Shown here: one piece after another, positions 25,646 to 38,621 of the stretch
Position numbering within the stretch: position 1 is the stretch's first letter
Layout of the letters: every line of letters starts with the position of its first letter
Assembly: GCA_945878725.1 (NCBI GenBank)
Contig: CAMCTY010000005.1
Location: 62,001-126,000 of the forward strand
Source: Bifidobacterium breve
Lineage (GTDB): Bacteria; Actinomycetota; Acidimicrobiia; Acidimicrobiales; Acidimicrobilacustridaceae
DNA: 64,000 nt
Direction of reading: 5' to 3'
Made by a program: the position numbers and the translations under genes
Notes under the pieces: model-generated
What the model was told of the DNA's origin: nothing
Seen by the model: the letters and a program-made list of their open reading frames with translations, nothing else
The model's database searches: none

Positions 25646-25647
25646 TC

Positions 25648-26067
25648 ATGACGGACGCAAACGATCCCCGATCCACTCATCGACGTGCCGTCTACATCAT
25701 CTCGGTGGCGGCCGAACTCGCCGGAGTGCATCCGCAGACACTGCGGATTTACGAGCGCAAGGGTTTGCTTGAGCCGGCTCGCACCCAAGGTGGAAGTCGC
25801 CGCTACAGCGAGGCCGACATCCGACTTCTCCAGAGGATTCAGCAACTGACAGACGAGGGACTCAACCTCGCCGGCGTGAAGCGTGTGCTTGAACTTGAAC
25901 TGCGCACCGCTGCGCTTGAGGCCGAACTGAACGCGGCACGAGCGGAGACGATCGCAGCGGTCGATGAAGCGCATCGTTCCTATCGCCGTGATCTTGTTCC
26001 GGTGCGGCAAGCCGTCGTCCGATTCGATGAGGCATCACAGGTTCTACGACGACTGTCGGGTCGCTGA
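25648..26067 (+). CDS. hspR: Heat-shock repressor HspR (MerR family)
   Basis: A 139-residue MerR-type repressor. YIISVAAELAGVHPQTLRIY is the helix-turn-helix and YERKGLLEPARTQGGSRRYS the wing, followed by a coiled coil used for dimerisation (LEAELNAARAETIAAVDEAH). In actinobacteria HspR binds HAIR sites and needs DnaK as co-repressor, forming a feedback loop. Its place inside the dnaK operon between dnaJ and clpB is the standard arrangement. Confidence 0.94.
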   Translation: MTDANDPRSTHRRAVYIISVAAELAGVHPQTLRIYERKGLLEPARTQGGSRRYSEADIRLLQRIQQLTDEGLNLAGVKRVLELELRTAALEAELNAARAETIAAVDEAHRSYRRDLVPVRQAVVRFDEASQVLRRLSGR

Positions 26068-26112
26068 AGACAATGCCGGAATTCCCCGATCAGTAAGGAG
26101 GTCGCCCCGATC

Positions 26113-28593
<2,481 letters not shown>

Positions 28594-28693
28594 AAACGCG
28601 TCCGGCCCGGAACCCCGAATCGACGGGAATGTGATGAGGGCGACCGGGTAGTGTTCTCCGGTTCCCGAGCAGTGCCCAGCCAAGGAGTCAGCC

Positions 28694-29974
28694 GTGCCAG
28701 CCACCGTCGTCGTCGGAACCCAATGGGGAGACGAAGGGAAGGGCAAATTCACGGATCTCTTTGCCCGTGATCAGCACCTTGTCGTTCGTTATCAAGGTGG
28801 TCACAACGCCGGCCACACCCTCGTCGTCGATGGTGAGAGCTTCAAGCTGCAATTGGTCCCGAGCGGCATCCTGTATCCGCACATCGTTCCTGTGATCGGC
28901 AACGGCGTCGTCGTCGATCCGCGCGTACTGATCGCCGAACTCGACATGCTCGAGTCCAAGGGTGTCGACACGAGCAAGCTGAAGATCAGCGGTAATGCCC
29001 ATCTGATTTTCCCGTATCACCAGGAACTCGACAAGCTCACCGAACGTCGTCTGGGCAAGAACAAGGTCGGCACCACCAAGCGGGGCATCGGTCCGGCCTA
29101 TGCCGACAAAGCGGCCCGCGTTGGCTTGCGGGTGCAGGACCTCCTTGATCCCAAGATCTTCCGCGAGAAGCTCGACGCGGTACTGAAGGAGAAGAACGCG
29201 ATCTTCGCGAAGGTCTTCAATCAGTTGCCTCTTGATGCCGACGCGATCGCCGAGGAGTACCTCGGTGTTTGTGCACCCCGCCTGGCTCCGATGATCACCG
29301 ATTCGGTGAACCTCATCCACGAATCACTCGAAGCTGGCGAGAACGTTCTCCTTGAAGGCGCGCAGGCGACATTCCTCGATCTCGATCACGGCACGTACCC
29401 GTTCGTGACGTCCTCGAATCCCGTCGCTGGCGGCGCGTGCACCGGTGCGGGCATCGGCCCTCGCTATATCGACTGCGTGATCGGCATCGCCAAGGCGTAC
29501 ACAACTCGCGTCGGCACTGGGCCGTTCCCGACGGAACTGCTTGATGAAACCGGTGATCGTCTGATCGATATCGGTCACGAGTACGGCACCAACACTGGTC
29601 GCCGTCGTCGTACGGGCTGGTTCGATGCCGTGATGTTGCGTCACGCCGTCCGTCTCAACTCCCTGTCGGAACTTGCAGTCACGAAGCTCGATGTTTTCGA
29701 CACGTTCGATTCCGTCAAGATCTGCGTTGCGTACGAACTCGACGGCGAAGTGTTCACGCACATGCCGTATCACCAGTCCGTTCTCCACAAGGTCACGCCG
29801 ATCTACGAAGAGTTCCCCGGTTGGAACTCCGACATCACGTCGGCCACGACTCGGGCGGAACTGCCGGCCGAAGCGTTGGCCTATCTGACCTTCCTCGAGG
29901 CGCAGGTTGGCGTCCCGATCGGTCTCGTTGGCGTCGGCCCGGGCCGCGATCAGTTCCTGCGCTTCGACGCATGA
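28694..29974 (+). CDS. purA: Adenylosuccinate synthase
   Basis: A 426-residue GTP-dependent enzyme joining IMP and aspartate, the first committed step to AMP. It begins at GTG after AAGGAG, with [20 protein letters not shown], whose GDEGKG loop binds GTP and [28 protein letters not shown] and a C-terminal [11 protein letters not shown] are further family blocks. It opens the long purine gene run; purD follows after 31 bases. No obvious terminator separates it from clpB, 100 bases upstream. Confidence 0.97.
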   Translation: MPATVVVGTQWGDEGKGKFTDLFARDQHLVVRYQGGHNAGHTLVVDGESFKLQLVPSGILYPHIVPVIGNGVVVDPRVLIAELDMLESKGVDTSKLKISGNAHLIFPYHQELDKLTERRLGKNKVGTTKRGIGPAYADKAARVGLRVQDLLDPKIFREKLDAVLKEKNAIFAKVFNQLPLDADAIAEEYLGVCAPRLAPMITDSVNLIHESLEAGENVLLEGAQATFLDLDHGTYPFVTSSNPVAGGACTGAGIGPRYIDCVIGIAKAYTTRVGTGPFPTELLDETGDRLIDIGHEYGTNTGRRRRTGWFDAVMLRHAVRLNSLSELAVTKLDVFDTFDSVKICVAYELDGEVFTHMPYHQSVLHKVTPIYEEFPGWNSDITSATTRAELPAEALAYLTFLEAQVGVPIGLVGVGPGRDQFLRFDA

Positions 29975-30005
29975 ACTCGCTCACGCCAATTCGGGAGTCG
30001 GATCG

Positions 30006-31250
30006 GTGAAGATCTGCGTCGTCGGTTCCGGCGGCCGCGAACACGCGCTCGCTACGGTGCTGCGCCGTCATCACGATGTTGTCGTCACGCCCGGCAATCC
30101 GGGGATTCCCGGTTCAGTCTCGACACCGGCCACTGAAATCGACGCTGACCTTTACGTCATCGGTCCGGAAGCGCCTTTGGTTGCCGGCCTTGCCGACGAA
30201 CTCCGCGCTGCCGGCCGGCTTGTGTTCGGCCCGGGCGCCGATGGTGCCCGACTCGAAGGCTCGAAGGCGTGGATGAAGGACGTGCTCGTCGAAGCGGGCG
30301 TGCCCACGGCGCGTCACGGAACCTTTACCGATGCCGAATCGGCTTTCGCATTCCTCGACACACTTGATGGCCTGTACGTCGTTAAGACCGACGGGCTCGC
30401 CGCTGGCAAAGGTGTAGTTGTCACCACGTCGCTTGATGAAGCGCGGGAGTCCGTGCGCGACTACCTCTCCGGCTCCGCATTCGGCGATGCCGGGCGCACG
30501 CTGGTCATCGAAGAAGGCCTCACTGGTCCCGAGATCTCCGTGCTCGCCATCTGCGACGGACAGCGTGCCGTGGCCCTCGCTCCGGCACAGGATTTCAAAC
30601 GCATTGGCGATGGCGACACCGGTCCGAACACCGGGGGAATGGGCGCATACTCACCAGTCCCAGTTGCGACTGACGATGTCATTGCGATGGTCATGAACGA
30701 CGCAGTTGCTCCGACGCTGGCGACGCTGCGAGCCAAAGGCATTGACTACCGAGGCGTGTTGTATGCCGGTCTGATGCTCACGCCCACCGGCCCAAAGATG
30801 CTCGAGTACAACGTGCGCTTCGGCGATCCTGAGACGCAGGTCGTGCTGCCCCGCCTCACGAGTGATCTTGGGGAGCTCTTGGCTTCGGCGGCGGCTGGCA
30901 ATCTCGGAGCGGCTCCGACGTTCGACGACGGTGCGGCCGTGACTGTGGTGTGTGCCTCGGAGGGTTATCCGCGCGAACTTCGACTCGGTGACCGCATCGA
31001 AGGCCTTGACGCCGCCGCGGCGGTTTTCGGCGTCAGCATCTTCTGTGCCGGTGTGGATGCCGATTCGCAAGGCAAACTGGTAACTGCTGGCGGCCGCGTG
31101 CTGGCAGTGACGGGCCAAGGAGCGACAATCTCCGAAGCGCGAGAACGGGCTTTTGCGGCGGTCGCGCATATCAACTGGCCAGGGATGCAGAATCGATCAG
31201 ACATCGCTTCGGCGGCTGTCACGGAAACTAAACAAGGCGAAGTCCGATGA
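30006..31250 (+). CDS. purD: Phosphoribosylamine-glycine ligase
   Basis: A 414-residue ATP-grasp enzyme making GAR from phosphoribosylamine, glycine and ATP (step 2). The GTG at 30006 is chosen because the family N-terminus [16 protein letters not shown] starts exactly there; a longer open frame begins inside purA but adds 33 unrelated residues. [27 protein letters not shown] and [13 protein letters not shown] carry ATP and metal ligands. It lies between purA and purB in the same orientation. Confidence 0.96.
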   Translation: MKICVVGSGGREHALATVLRRHHDVVVTPGNPGIPGSVSTPATEIDADLYVIGPEAPLVAGLADELRAAGRLVFGPGADGARLEGSKAWMKDVLVEAGVPTARHGTFTDAESAFAFLDTLDGLYVVKTDGLAAGKGVVVTTSLDEARESVRDYLSGSAFGDAGRTLVIEEGLTGPEISVLAICDGQRAVALAPAQDFKRIGDGDTGPNTGGMGAYSPVPVATDDVIAMVMNDAVAPTLATLRAKGIDYRGVLYAGLMLTPTGPKMLEYNVRFGDPETQVVLPRLTSDLGELLASAAAGNLGAAPTFDDGAAVTVVCASEGYPRELRLGDRIEGLDAAAAVFGVSIFCAGVDADSQGKLVTAGGRVLAVTGQGATISEARERAFAAVAHINWPGMQNRSDIASAAVTETKQGEVR

Positions 31251-31311
31251 AGGGCGCGTCCGACGCACTCACAGCCGATCGCAAACAACGCTCCGGCGCA
31301 TAGGAGAACTC

Positions 31312-32742
31312 ATGGACTCGACGATCATTCCCAACGTCCTCGCTGCTCGTTATGCGAGCGCCGACATGGCCCATCTCTGGTCGCCTGAGAACAAGATCGT
31401 CCTTGAACGTGAGTTGTGGTTGGCAGTGCTCGAAGCACAGAGCGATCTCGGCATTCCAGTACCTGCGGTGGCCATTGCCGATTACCGCGCGGTCATGGAG
31501 CAGGTCGATCTCGATTCGATCAACGAGCGCGAGCGGATCACCCGCCACGACGTGAAGGCCCGGATCGACGAGTTCTGTGCGCTCGCCGGTCACGAGCACA
31601 TTCACAAGGGAATGACTTCGCGCGATCTCACCGAGAACGTCGAACAACTGCAGGTTCGGCGTGCGCTCGTTCTCATCCGGGGGCGGATGCTCGCATCCCT
31701 CGCCCGTCTCGCCGAGCGCGCCGCCGAGTCGGCAGAACTTGTGATGACCGGTCGCAGTCACAACGTGCCGGCTCAGGCCACGACGCTTGGCAAACGTTTC
31801 GCTAATGCCGGCGAGGAACTTCTCCAAGCGCTGTATCGGGTCGATGACCTTCTCAAGCGCTATCCGCTGCGTGGCATCAAGGGCCCGGTCGGCACGCAGC
31901 AAGACATGCTCGACCTTCTCGACGGTGATGTCGATCGACTCGACCAACTTGAAGAGCGCATCGCCGTGCATCTTGGTTTCGACGCAACGCTGTCGAACGT
32001 CGGTCAGGTCTACCCGCGTTCACTCGATCTCGACGTGGTATCCGCGCTGGTTCAAGCCGCCGCTGGCCCCGCCGATCTCGCCATCACGATCCGACTTATG
32101 GCTGGTCAGGAACTCGCCACCGAGGGATTCCGCCCCGGGCAGGTCGGTTCATCGGCGATGCCGCACAAGATGAACAGCCGCAGCTGCGAACGCATCGGCG
32201 GTTTCCTTGCCATCCTGCGCGGTCATCTCACGATGGTTGCGTCGCTTGCAGGTGACCAGTGGAACGAGGGTGACGTGAGTTGCTCGGTCGTTCGTCGGGT
32301 CGCCCTTCCCGACGCGTTCTTCGCCATCGACGGACTGTTCGAGACATTCCTCACAGTGCTCGACGACTTTGGTGCTTACCCGGCTGTCATCGAACGCGAA
32401 CTTGATCGATACCTGCCGTTCCTGGCCACGACGAAAGTTCTCGTTGCTGCGGTTCGTCATGGCGTCGGACGCGAGCAGGCTCACGAAGCGATCAAAGAAC
32501 ACGCGGTGGCTGCCGCGCTGCGCCTGCGCGAACAGGGCGCCGAGGGCAACGATCTGCTCGAGCGTCTTGGGTCTGATCCCCGTCTCGGCCTCGCTCCCGA
32601 CGAACTCGCCGGCATCCTGGCCGAGCCACTCGATTTCGTGGGCACCGCTCCGCAGCAAGTCGCAGCGTTTGTCGCAACCGTTGCCGAACTCGTGGCCGCC
32701 GATCCGGTGGCCGCCGGATATCGTCCCGACGACATTCTTTAA
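31312..32742 (+). CDS. purB: Adenylosuccinate lyase
   Basis: A 476-residue member of the aspartase/fumarase superfamily. It cleaves SAICAR to AICAR and adenylosuccinate to AMP, each time releasing fumarate. The flexible active-site loop VGSSAMPHKMNSRSCER and the TSRDLTENVEQLQ segment are diagnostic. The start is ATG at 31312 after TAGGAG, not the longer frame that overlaps purD, because conserved sequence (IIPNVLAARYAS) begins here. purC follows after 34 bases. Confidence 0.96.
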   Translation: MDSTIIPNVLAARYASADMAHLWSPENKIVLERELWLAVLEAQSDLGIPVPAVAIADYRAVMEQVDLDSINERERITRHDVKARIDEFCALAGHEHIHKGMTSRDLTENVEQLQVRRALVLIRGRMLASLARLAERAAESAELVMTGRSHNVPAQATTLGKRFANAGEELLQALYRVDDLLKRYPLRGIKGPVGTQQDMLDLLDGDVDRLDQLEERIAVHLGFDATLSNVGQVYPRSLDLDVVSALVQAAAGPADLAITIRLMAGQELATEGFRPGQVGSSAMPHKMNSRSCERIGGFLAILRGHLTMVASLAGDQWNEGDVSCSVVRRVALPDAFFAIDGLFETFLTVLDDFGAYPAVIERELDRYLPFLATTKVLVAAVRHGVGREQAHEAIKEHAVAAALRLREQGAEGNDLLERLGSDPRLGLAPDELAGILAEPLDFVGTAPQQVAAFVATVAELVAADPVAAGYRPDDIL

Positions 32743-32776
32743 CCCTGACGTCCTATTTCAAGGAGACAGCGACACC

Positions 32777-33655
32777 GTGAGCACCGCTTCGCTGCCCCAC
32801 ATCTACTCGGGCAAGGTCCGCGACATCTACGACGCCGGGGACGATCGCCTGTTGATGGTCACGTCCGATCGCCTTTCGGCGTTTGACGTTGTGATGGCCG
32901 AGTCGATTCCCGACAAGGGCCGCGTGCTCACCGCCATGTCGGCGTTCTGGTTCGAAAAGTTCGAAGGCATCGTCGGAAGCCATCTGCTCTCCACGAAACT
33001 CGCCGACGCCCCCGCTGCCGGCCAGCGTCCCGAGTGGGCGGGCCGTGTGATGTTGTGTCGCCGGGCCGAGATGCTGCCGATCGAATGCATCGTGCGCGGC
33101 TATCTCACGGGCTCGGCCTGGAAGGAATACCGCACGTCGGGAACCATGCACGGGCAGGAACTTCCGGCCGGTCTGCTCGAGTCGGCACAGTTGCCCGAAC
33201 CGGTCTTCACGCCGTCGACGAAGGCCGCCGAAGGCCACGACGAGAACGTCTCGTTCGAGGCGGCTGTCGATCTCATCGGCTCCGACCTCGCTGAGCGGGC
33301 ACGGTCGGTCTCGATCGAGCTGTACTCCCGCGCTGCGAAATGGGCGGCCGAGCGGGGCATCCTGATTGCCGACACCAAGTTCGAACTCGGCATCATCGAC
33401 GGCGAACTGGTTCTGGCCGATGAGGTCCTGACCCCCGATTCGTCTCGATTCTGGGCCGCCGATCAGTGGAAGCCCGGAAGCACGCCTCCGTCGTTCGACA
33501 AGCAGCCGGTGCGCGACTTCCTCGACGGGCTCGACTGGAACAAGCAGCCCCCGCCGCCGGCCCTTCCCGATGAGGTCGTCGAGACCACCAGCTCCCGTTA
33601 CATCGACGCGTATGAGCGGATCACCGGTCGTTCGTTCGCGGAATGGAACGGTTGA
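32777..33655 (+). CDS. purC: SAICAR synthase
   Basis: A 292-residue ATP-dependent ligase adding aspartate to CAIR. It starts at GTG after AAGGAGACAG, with SLPHIYSGKVRDIYDAGDDR, the family N-terminus. IECIVRGYLTGSAWKEY, IADTKFELGI and LTPDSSRFW are conserved substrate and ATP motifs. The length suits the longer form common in actinobacteria and eukaryote-like enzymes. purS starts 57 bases downstream. Confidence 0.96.
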   Translation: MSTASLPHIYSGKVRDIYDAGDDRLLMVTSDRLSAFDVVMAESIPDKGRVLTAMSAFWFEKFEGIVGSHLLSTKLADAPAAGQRPEWAGRVMLCRRAEMLPIECIVRGYLTGSAWKEYRTSGTMHGQELPAGLLESAQLPEPVFTPSTKAAEGHDENVSFEAAVDLIGSDLAERARSVSIELYSRAAKWAAERGILIADTKFELGIIDGELVLADEVLTPDSSRFWAADQWKPGSTPPSFDKQPVRDFLDGLDWNKQPPPPALPDEVVETTSSRYIDAYERITGRSFAEWNG

Positions 33656-33712
33656 TTTCAGGTCGGCATTCTGTGCGCTCCGGGCCACCGGTGAGCGTGC
33701 GAGACTAAGCGC

Positions 33713-33985
33713 ATGATTTTCTCGGTCCACGTCGAAGTTCGCCTTCGCCCCGGTATCGCTGATCCGCAGGGCTCCACCATCGAGAGGGCGCTGCCCACTC
33801 TCGGATTTGATGGCGTGAAGGGCGTGCGCGTGGGCAAAAGCATTCGATTCGATATCGATGCTGCTGACGAGTCTGCGGCCCGTGCCGAAGCCGATGATCT
33901 CTGTCGTCGCTTCCTGACCAATCCGGTCATCGAAGACGCCGTCATCCACGTCGAGGCGGGCGCTGCAGCCGGGGCAACTTCGTGA
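33713..33985 (+). CDS. purS: FGAM synthase subunit PurS
   Basis: A 90-residue small subunit of phosphoribosylformylglycinamidine synthase. It forms a dimer that joins PurL and PurQ. FSVHVEVRLRPGIADPQGST and the central VGKSIRFDIDA match the family, with the typical LGFDGVKGVRVGK region. Its stop overlaps the purQ GTG start by 4 bases (GTGA), implying coupled translation of the two subunits. Confidence 0.93.
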   Translation: MIFSVHVEVRLRPGIADPQGSTIERALPTLGFDGVKGVRVGKSIRFDIDAADESAARAEADDLCRRFLTNPVIEDAVIHVEAGAAAGATS

Positions 33986-34638
33986 GCCGACGGGTCGGGG
34001 TTGTTGTCTTCCCCGGTTCGAATTGCGAGCAGGACATGCTTGAGGCGATGGCGCTCGTGGGCGCCGAACCCGAATTGCTGTGGCACGGCGACGAAACCAC
34101 CAACGGCGTCGATGCCGTCATCATTCCCGGTGGCTTTGCTCACGGTGACTATCTGCGCCCCGGTGCAATCGCCCGTTTCTCTCCCGTCATGGCCGCAGTT
34201 GCTGAATTCGCCGCTGCCGGTGGCCCGGTCGTCGGCATTTGTAACGGCTTTCAGGTTCTCACCGAAGCCGGCCTGTTGCCGGGTGCGCTGCAGAAGAACC
34301 GAGGGCTCAAGTTTCTCTGTGCTCCGGCCGAGTTGCGGGTCGAGTCCACCGATTCGATCCTCACCCGATCGGCGGAAGCCGGCGCGGTTCTGCAGGTTCC
34401 GATCAATCATTTCGAAGGTAATTACACGTGCGATGCCGAGACTCTGGCGCAACTGCGCGACGAGAATCGCATCGTGCTGCGTTACGTCGACAATCCCAAC
34501 GGTTCTGTCGACGACATTGCCGGCGTCTGCAATGCCGGTCGCAACGTCGTGGGGCTGATGCCCCATCCGGAGCGGGCCACGAGCGAGCTGCTCGGCAGTA
34601 CTGACGGGCTCGCGCTACTGCGTTCCATCGTCGCTTGA
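33982..34638 (+). CDS. purQ: FGAM synthase glutaminase subunit PurQ
   Basis: A 218-residue class I glutamine amidotransferase that supplies ammonia to PurL. RVGVVVFPGSNCEQDM starts the fold, VVGICNGFQVLTEAGLLPG contains the nucleophile Cys and the late GLMPHPERA contains the catalytic His and Glu. GTG start overlaps purS by 4 bases. purL begins 76 bases downstream. Confidence 0.96.
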   Translation: MSRRVGVVVFPGSNCEQDMLEAMALVGAEPELLWHGDETTNGVDAVIIPGGFAHGDYLRPGAIARFSPVMAAVAEFAAAGGPVVGICNGFQVLTEAGLLPGALQKNRGLKFLCAPAELRVESTDSILTRSAEAGAVLQVPINHFEGNYTCDAETLAQLRDENRIVLRYVDNPNGSVDDIAGVCNAGRNVVGLMPHPERATSELLGSTDGLALLRSIVA

Positions 34639-34714
34639 CGCGTCACCAGTCATTCCCGATTGTCACTGTTGGTCCCGTACTTTCCCGAGCATCACGAGAA
34701 GTAGGTTGAACGAA

Positions 34715-36952
34715 ATGGACGACGCGATCCACCGCTCGCTCGGTCTGACCGACGAGGAATACGGCGACATCTGCCGCATCATCGGACGCGATCCGAATCA
34801 TCTCGAGCTCGCCATGTACGCAGTTATGTGGTCGGAGCACTGCTCGTACAAGTCGTCGCGTATCCATCTCAAGCGACTGCCGACCGAAGCCCCGTGGGTG
34901 CTCGTTGGTCCCGGCGAGAACGCCGGTGTCGTCGATGTTGGTGACGGCATCGCTGCCGCCCTTCGCATCGAGAGTCACAACCACCCGTCAGCGATCGAGC
35001 CCTATCAAGGTGCGGCTACGGGAGTCGGTGGCATCTTGCGCGACATCTTCACGATGGGCGCGCGACCGATCGCGATTATGGATCCGCTCCGGTTTGGCCC
35101 GCTCGATGATCCGCGCAGCCGCTGGATCGCCGAAGGCGTCGTGAGTGGCGTTTCCGGTTACGGCAACTCCGTTGGCGTCCCGACGATCGGCGGCGAAACC
35201 GTTTTCGACGAGACCTATAAGGGAAATCCGCTGGTCAACGTGCTGTGCCTCGGCCTTCTGCCCACCGATCGCCTCGTGCTCGGACAGGCCACCGGCGTGG
35301 GCAACCTCGCCGTGCTGCTCGGTTCAAGCACCGGCCGCGACGGCATCGGTGGCGTGAGCGTGTTGGCGTCGGCAGGTTTCTCGGACGAGGAATCTGACGC
35401 CGAGAAGCGCCCTTCGGTGCAGGTCGGCGATCCATTCGAAGAGAAGCGTCTGATCGAAGCGTGCCTCGAGTTGCTCGATGCCCGCCTTGTCGTCGGCATC
35501 CAGGATCTCGGCGGCGCCGGTCTTGCGTGTGCCACCAGCGAAACCGCGAGCCGCGGTGGCATGGGCATGGACGTCGATGTCAATGCCATCCCGCGTCGCG
35601 AGCAGGGCATGGAGCCGTTCGAGGTCATGACCTCGGAGAGCCAAGAGCGCATGCTTGCGATCGTTGAGCCCGCCGATCTCGAACGCGTCCTCGCCATCTG
35701 CGAGCGTTGGGAAGTTCGCGCCGCGATGATCGGCATCGTCACTCCCGGCCCCGCCACCGGCGACGCCGACGGCGGCCGTCTGCGAATCCTTGATGGATTC
35801 GACGGCGATGTGCTGTGTGACATCCCGGCCGCATCGCTGCATGAAGACGCCCCGCTCTACAACCGACCGTGTATCGCTCCGGCCAGTTTCGACGAAGCAA
35901 CGAGAACACTTGGCACTGAGCCGATGCCGGAAAGTACCGATGTTGCGGCCGAACTCCTCGAACTTCTGGCCGATAATCGTTGGGTTTTTTCGCAGTACGA
36001 TCACCAGTTGTTCCTCAATACAGTCGAGGGTCCGGGTGGCGATGCCGCGGTGTTGCGCCTGAAGCATCCGGTGACCGGCGTCGACACCGGGCGCGGCATG
36101 GCGCTGACGACCGACGGCAACCATCGCTGGTGTGCGGTCGATCCTCGTCAGGGCACGGCACTAACCGTCGCTGAATCTCTGCTCAATCTCGCATGTGTCG
36201 GAGCCCGACCGCTCGCTGTCGTGAACTGTCTGAATTTCGGCAACCCCGAACATCCCGAAGTGATGTGGCAACTGTCTGAAGCGATCGATGGCATGGCCGA
36301 GGCCTGTGTCGCGTTTGAGTCGCCGGTGATTGGTGGCAACGTCAGCCTCTACAACGAGTCGCTTGGCTCCGACATTGATCCGACACCGGTTGTTGGCATG
36401 TTCGGACTCATCGATTCGCTCGACCGGCGGCCCCCCGGCGTTGGCTTGGTGAACGGTGGTCGCTTGCTGCTTCTCGGAACCACGCAACCCGAACTCGCCG
36501 GTTCGCGTTGGGCCCGTGCCCGCGGCCATCGCGGGGGCCGGTTGCCGTCCATCGATTTCGCCGAGCACCTTCGCGTCGCCGGGGTCACGAGGTCGCTCGT
36601 CGCCAGTGGATTGCTGGCCGGTGTGCACGACGTTTCGAATGGCGGACTCGCCGTCGCTCTTACCGAGATGGCTGTTCGATCAAATCTCGGAATCTCCGCC
36701 GCCCGCATCGCCACTGTCGCGGAACTGTTCTCGGAGAGTCCGTCAAGAGTGATTCTGTGCGTCCCGCCAGAGAACATCGCTGCTGTCGAAAACGTGTGTT
36801 CCGGCGCGGGCGTTCCCGTCAGCCGGATCGGCGTGGCCGGCGGTGATCGGATCTCGGTCAAGGGTCTTCTCGACATCCCACTGGCCGACGCGGTCTCCGC
36901 ATGGACCGATCGCATCCCGTCGGCGCTTGGCGCCGGCACCGCCCAGGACTGA
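34715..36952 (+). CDS. purL: FGAM synthase large subunit PurL
   Basis: A 745-residue small-type PurL, which needs PurS and PurQ encoded just upstream. It converts FGAR, glutamine-derived ammonia and ATP to FGAM. MYAVMWSEHCSYKSSRIHLK, VGPGENAGVVDVGDG and IESHNHPSAIEPYQGAATGV are conserved ATP/FGAR sites, repeated in the pseudo-symmetric second half (VIGGNVSLYNE). The ATG at 34715 is preferred over an in-frame TTG nine bases upstream. purF begins 43 bases downstream. Confidence 0.96.
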   Translation: MDDAIHRSLGLTDEEYGDICRIIGRDPNHLELAMYAVMWSEHCSYKSSRIHLKRLPTEAPWVLVGPGENAGVVDVGDGIAAALRIESHNHPSAIEPYQGAATGVGGILRDIFTMGARPIAIMDPLRFGPLDDPRSRWIAEGVVSGVSGYGNSVGVPTIGGETVFDETYKGNPLVNVLCLGLLPTDRLVLGQATGVGNLAVLLGSSTGRDGIGGVSVLASAGFSDEESDAEKRPSVQVGDPFEEKRLIEACLELLDARLVVGIQDLGGAGLACATSETASRGGMGMDVDVNAIPRREQGMEPFEVMTSESQERMLAIVEPADLERVLAICERWEVRAAMIGIVTPGPATGDADGGRLRILDGFDGDVLCDIPAASLHEDAPLYNRPCIAPASFDEATRTLGTEPMPESTDVAAELLELLADNRWVFSQYDHQLFLNTVEGPGGDAAVLRLKHPVTGVDTGRGMALTTDGNHRWCAVDPRQGTALTVAESLLNLACVGARPLAVVNCLNFGNPEHPEVMWQLSEAIDGMAEACVAFESPVIGGNVSLYNESLGSDIDPTPVVGMFGLIDSLDRRPPGVGLVNGGRLLLLGTTQPELAGSRWARARGHRGGRLPSIDFAEHLRVAGVTRSLVASGLLAGVHDVSNGGLAVALTEMAVRSNLGISAARIATVAELFSESPSRVILCVPPENIAAVENVCSGAGVPVSRIGVAGGDRISVKGLLDIPLADAVSAWTDRIPSALGAGTAQD

Positions 36953-36995
36953 ATGGGAATCGGAAACCATCACCTTGCACCGTTACGATGACTTT

Positions 36996-38621
36996 GTGAC
37001 CGACTCGGGCTCAGGCCGCCGTCTCACTGTGCACGCTGAACCAGTTTCGTCCGATGTCGGTTTCACACCCGATGCCGGCGCCGACGACGACACCCCAAAA
37101 GAAGCCTGCGGCGTCTTCGGTGTGTACGCCCCGGGCCAGCCTGCGTCGCATCTCACCTATCTCGGCCTGTACGCCCTGCAACATCGCGGACAAGAAGCGG
37201 CCGGTATGGCGGTCAGTGACGGATCGATGATCACCGTCGTGAAAGAGACTGGTCTCGTCTCCAATGCATTCGACGATCGCACGCTGGTCGCGCTCAATGG
37301 TCATCTCGCGATCGGACACACCCGCTACTCGACCACCGGTTCGAGTGTCTGGCACAACGCGCAACCCGTGTACCGCGATGTCGGCGCACACACGGTCGCG
37401 ATCGCTCACAACGGCAATCTCGTCAATACCGAAGAACTCGCCGAAGAGCTCGGAATGCTTCCGGGCACGGTGAGTTCGGACAGCGATGTCATGGCCGAAC
37501 TCATCGCATCGGAACTGGCCAAGTCGCCGGAGGAAAGCGCCGACCGACGTGCGCTCGAGCGTGCGGTTCTCGCCACACTTCCCCGACTGCGCGGGGCCTT
37601 CTCAGTTGTGGCGATGGACGAAGGCCATGTCATCGGAGTCCGTGATCCCAACGGATTCCGTCCCCTGTGCCTCGGCAAACTGCCGAACGGCTGGGTGCTT
37701 GCCTCCGAGAGTCCGGCCCTCGACGTCGTTGGCGCCCATCTCGTACGCGAGCTCGAACCCGGCGAGATGATCATCATCGACGCCACCGGATATCGATCGG
37801 TGCGGGCCTTCGAACCTGAACTTGTCGATCCCAAACTCTGTCTCTTCGAGTTCGTCTACTTCGCCCGGCCCGACACGCGGCTTTACGGCCAGAGCGTGCA
37901 CCAGGCCCGCGTCCGCATGGGCGAGAGCCTCGCCGAACAGGCTCCGGTCGATGCCGATCTCGTGATGGGTGTCCCCGAGTCGGGCATCCCTGCGGCCGAA
38001 GGTTTCGCCCGACGGTCCGGCATTCCGTTCGGTCAGGGTCTCGTCAAGAATCGATACATCGGCCGCACGTTCATTGCTCCGAACCAGGAGATGCGCGCAC
38101 TCGGCGTGCGCATGAAGCTCAACCCGTTGCGCGACAACATCGCCGGCCGACGTCTGATCGTCGTCGACGACTCGATCGTTCGTGGCACAACAACGCGAGC
38201 GATGGTGTCGATGCTTCGCGAAGCAGGTGCCCTCGAGGTCCACATGCGCATCTCATCGCCGCCCTACAAGTGGCCGTGCTTTTACGGAATGGATACCGGA
38301 AGTCGCGGCGAGTTGCTTGCCGCCAACATGAGCGTTGATGAGATTCGCGAGTATCTCAACGTCGACTCACTTTCGTATCTCACGCTCGATCGCCTGCTCA
38401 CCGCGACAGGCGCGGTCGGAGCCGGTTTCTGCGATGCCTGTCTGACCGGCTCGTACCCGGTGCCGATTCCCGAATCGCTGTCGAAGGACGTGCTCGAACT
38501 TCCTTCTGACAAGCCGGTGCACGTTTCCGGATTCGCGTCGTTGCTCGACACGAATGGGAGTCATCCAGGACAGAGCGCTCTCGACCTCATGAACACGGAA
38601 GAGTCACTTGATGGCAACTGA
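36996..38621 (+). CDS. purF: Amidophosphoribosyltransferase
   Basis: A 541-residue enzyme catalysing the first committed purine step, PRPP plus glutamine to phosphoribosylamine. The N-terminal nucleophile is Cys38 in EACGVFGVYAPG, so a 37-residue propeptide would have to be removed; this is longer than in the Bacillus enzyme. The PRPP motif IVVDDSIVRGTTTR and the CDACLTGSYPVP region, which contributes Fe-S cluster ligands, are present. Start is uncertain: GTG at 36996 or an in-frame TTG at 36975. It overlaps purM by 11 bases. Confidence 0.94.
   Translation: MTDSGSGRRLTVHAEPVSSDVGFTPDAGADDDTPKEACGVFGVYAPGQPASHLTYLGLYALQHRGQEAAGMAVSDGSMITVVKETGLVSNAFDDRTLVALNGHLAIGHTRYSTTGSSVWHNAQPVYRDVGAHTVAIAHNGNLVNTEELAEELGMLPGTVSSDSDVMAELIASELAKSPEESADRRALERAVLATLPRLRGAFSVVAMDEGHVIGVRDPNGFRPLCLGKLPNGWVLASESPALDVVGAHLVRELEPGEMIIIDATGYRSVRAFEPELVDPKLCLFEFVYFARPDTRLYGQSVHQARVRMGESLAEQAPVDADLVMGVPESGIPAAEGFARRSGIPFGQGLVKNRYIGRTFIAPNQEMRALGVRMKLNPLRDNIAGRRLIVVDDSIVRGTTTRAMVSMLREAGALEVHMRISSPPYKWPCFYGMDTGSRGELLAANMSVDEIREYLNVDSLSYLTLDRLLTATGAVGAGFCDACLTGSYPVPIPESLSKDVLELPSDKPVHVSGFASLLDTNGSHPGQSALDLMNTEESLDGN

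Noticed and set aside
32753-33949. A 398-codon open frame on the minus strand opposite purC and purS
   Set aside because: Shadow of two firmly identified purine genes; no start signal or family motif.
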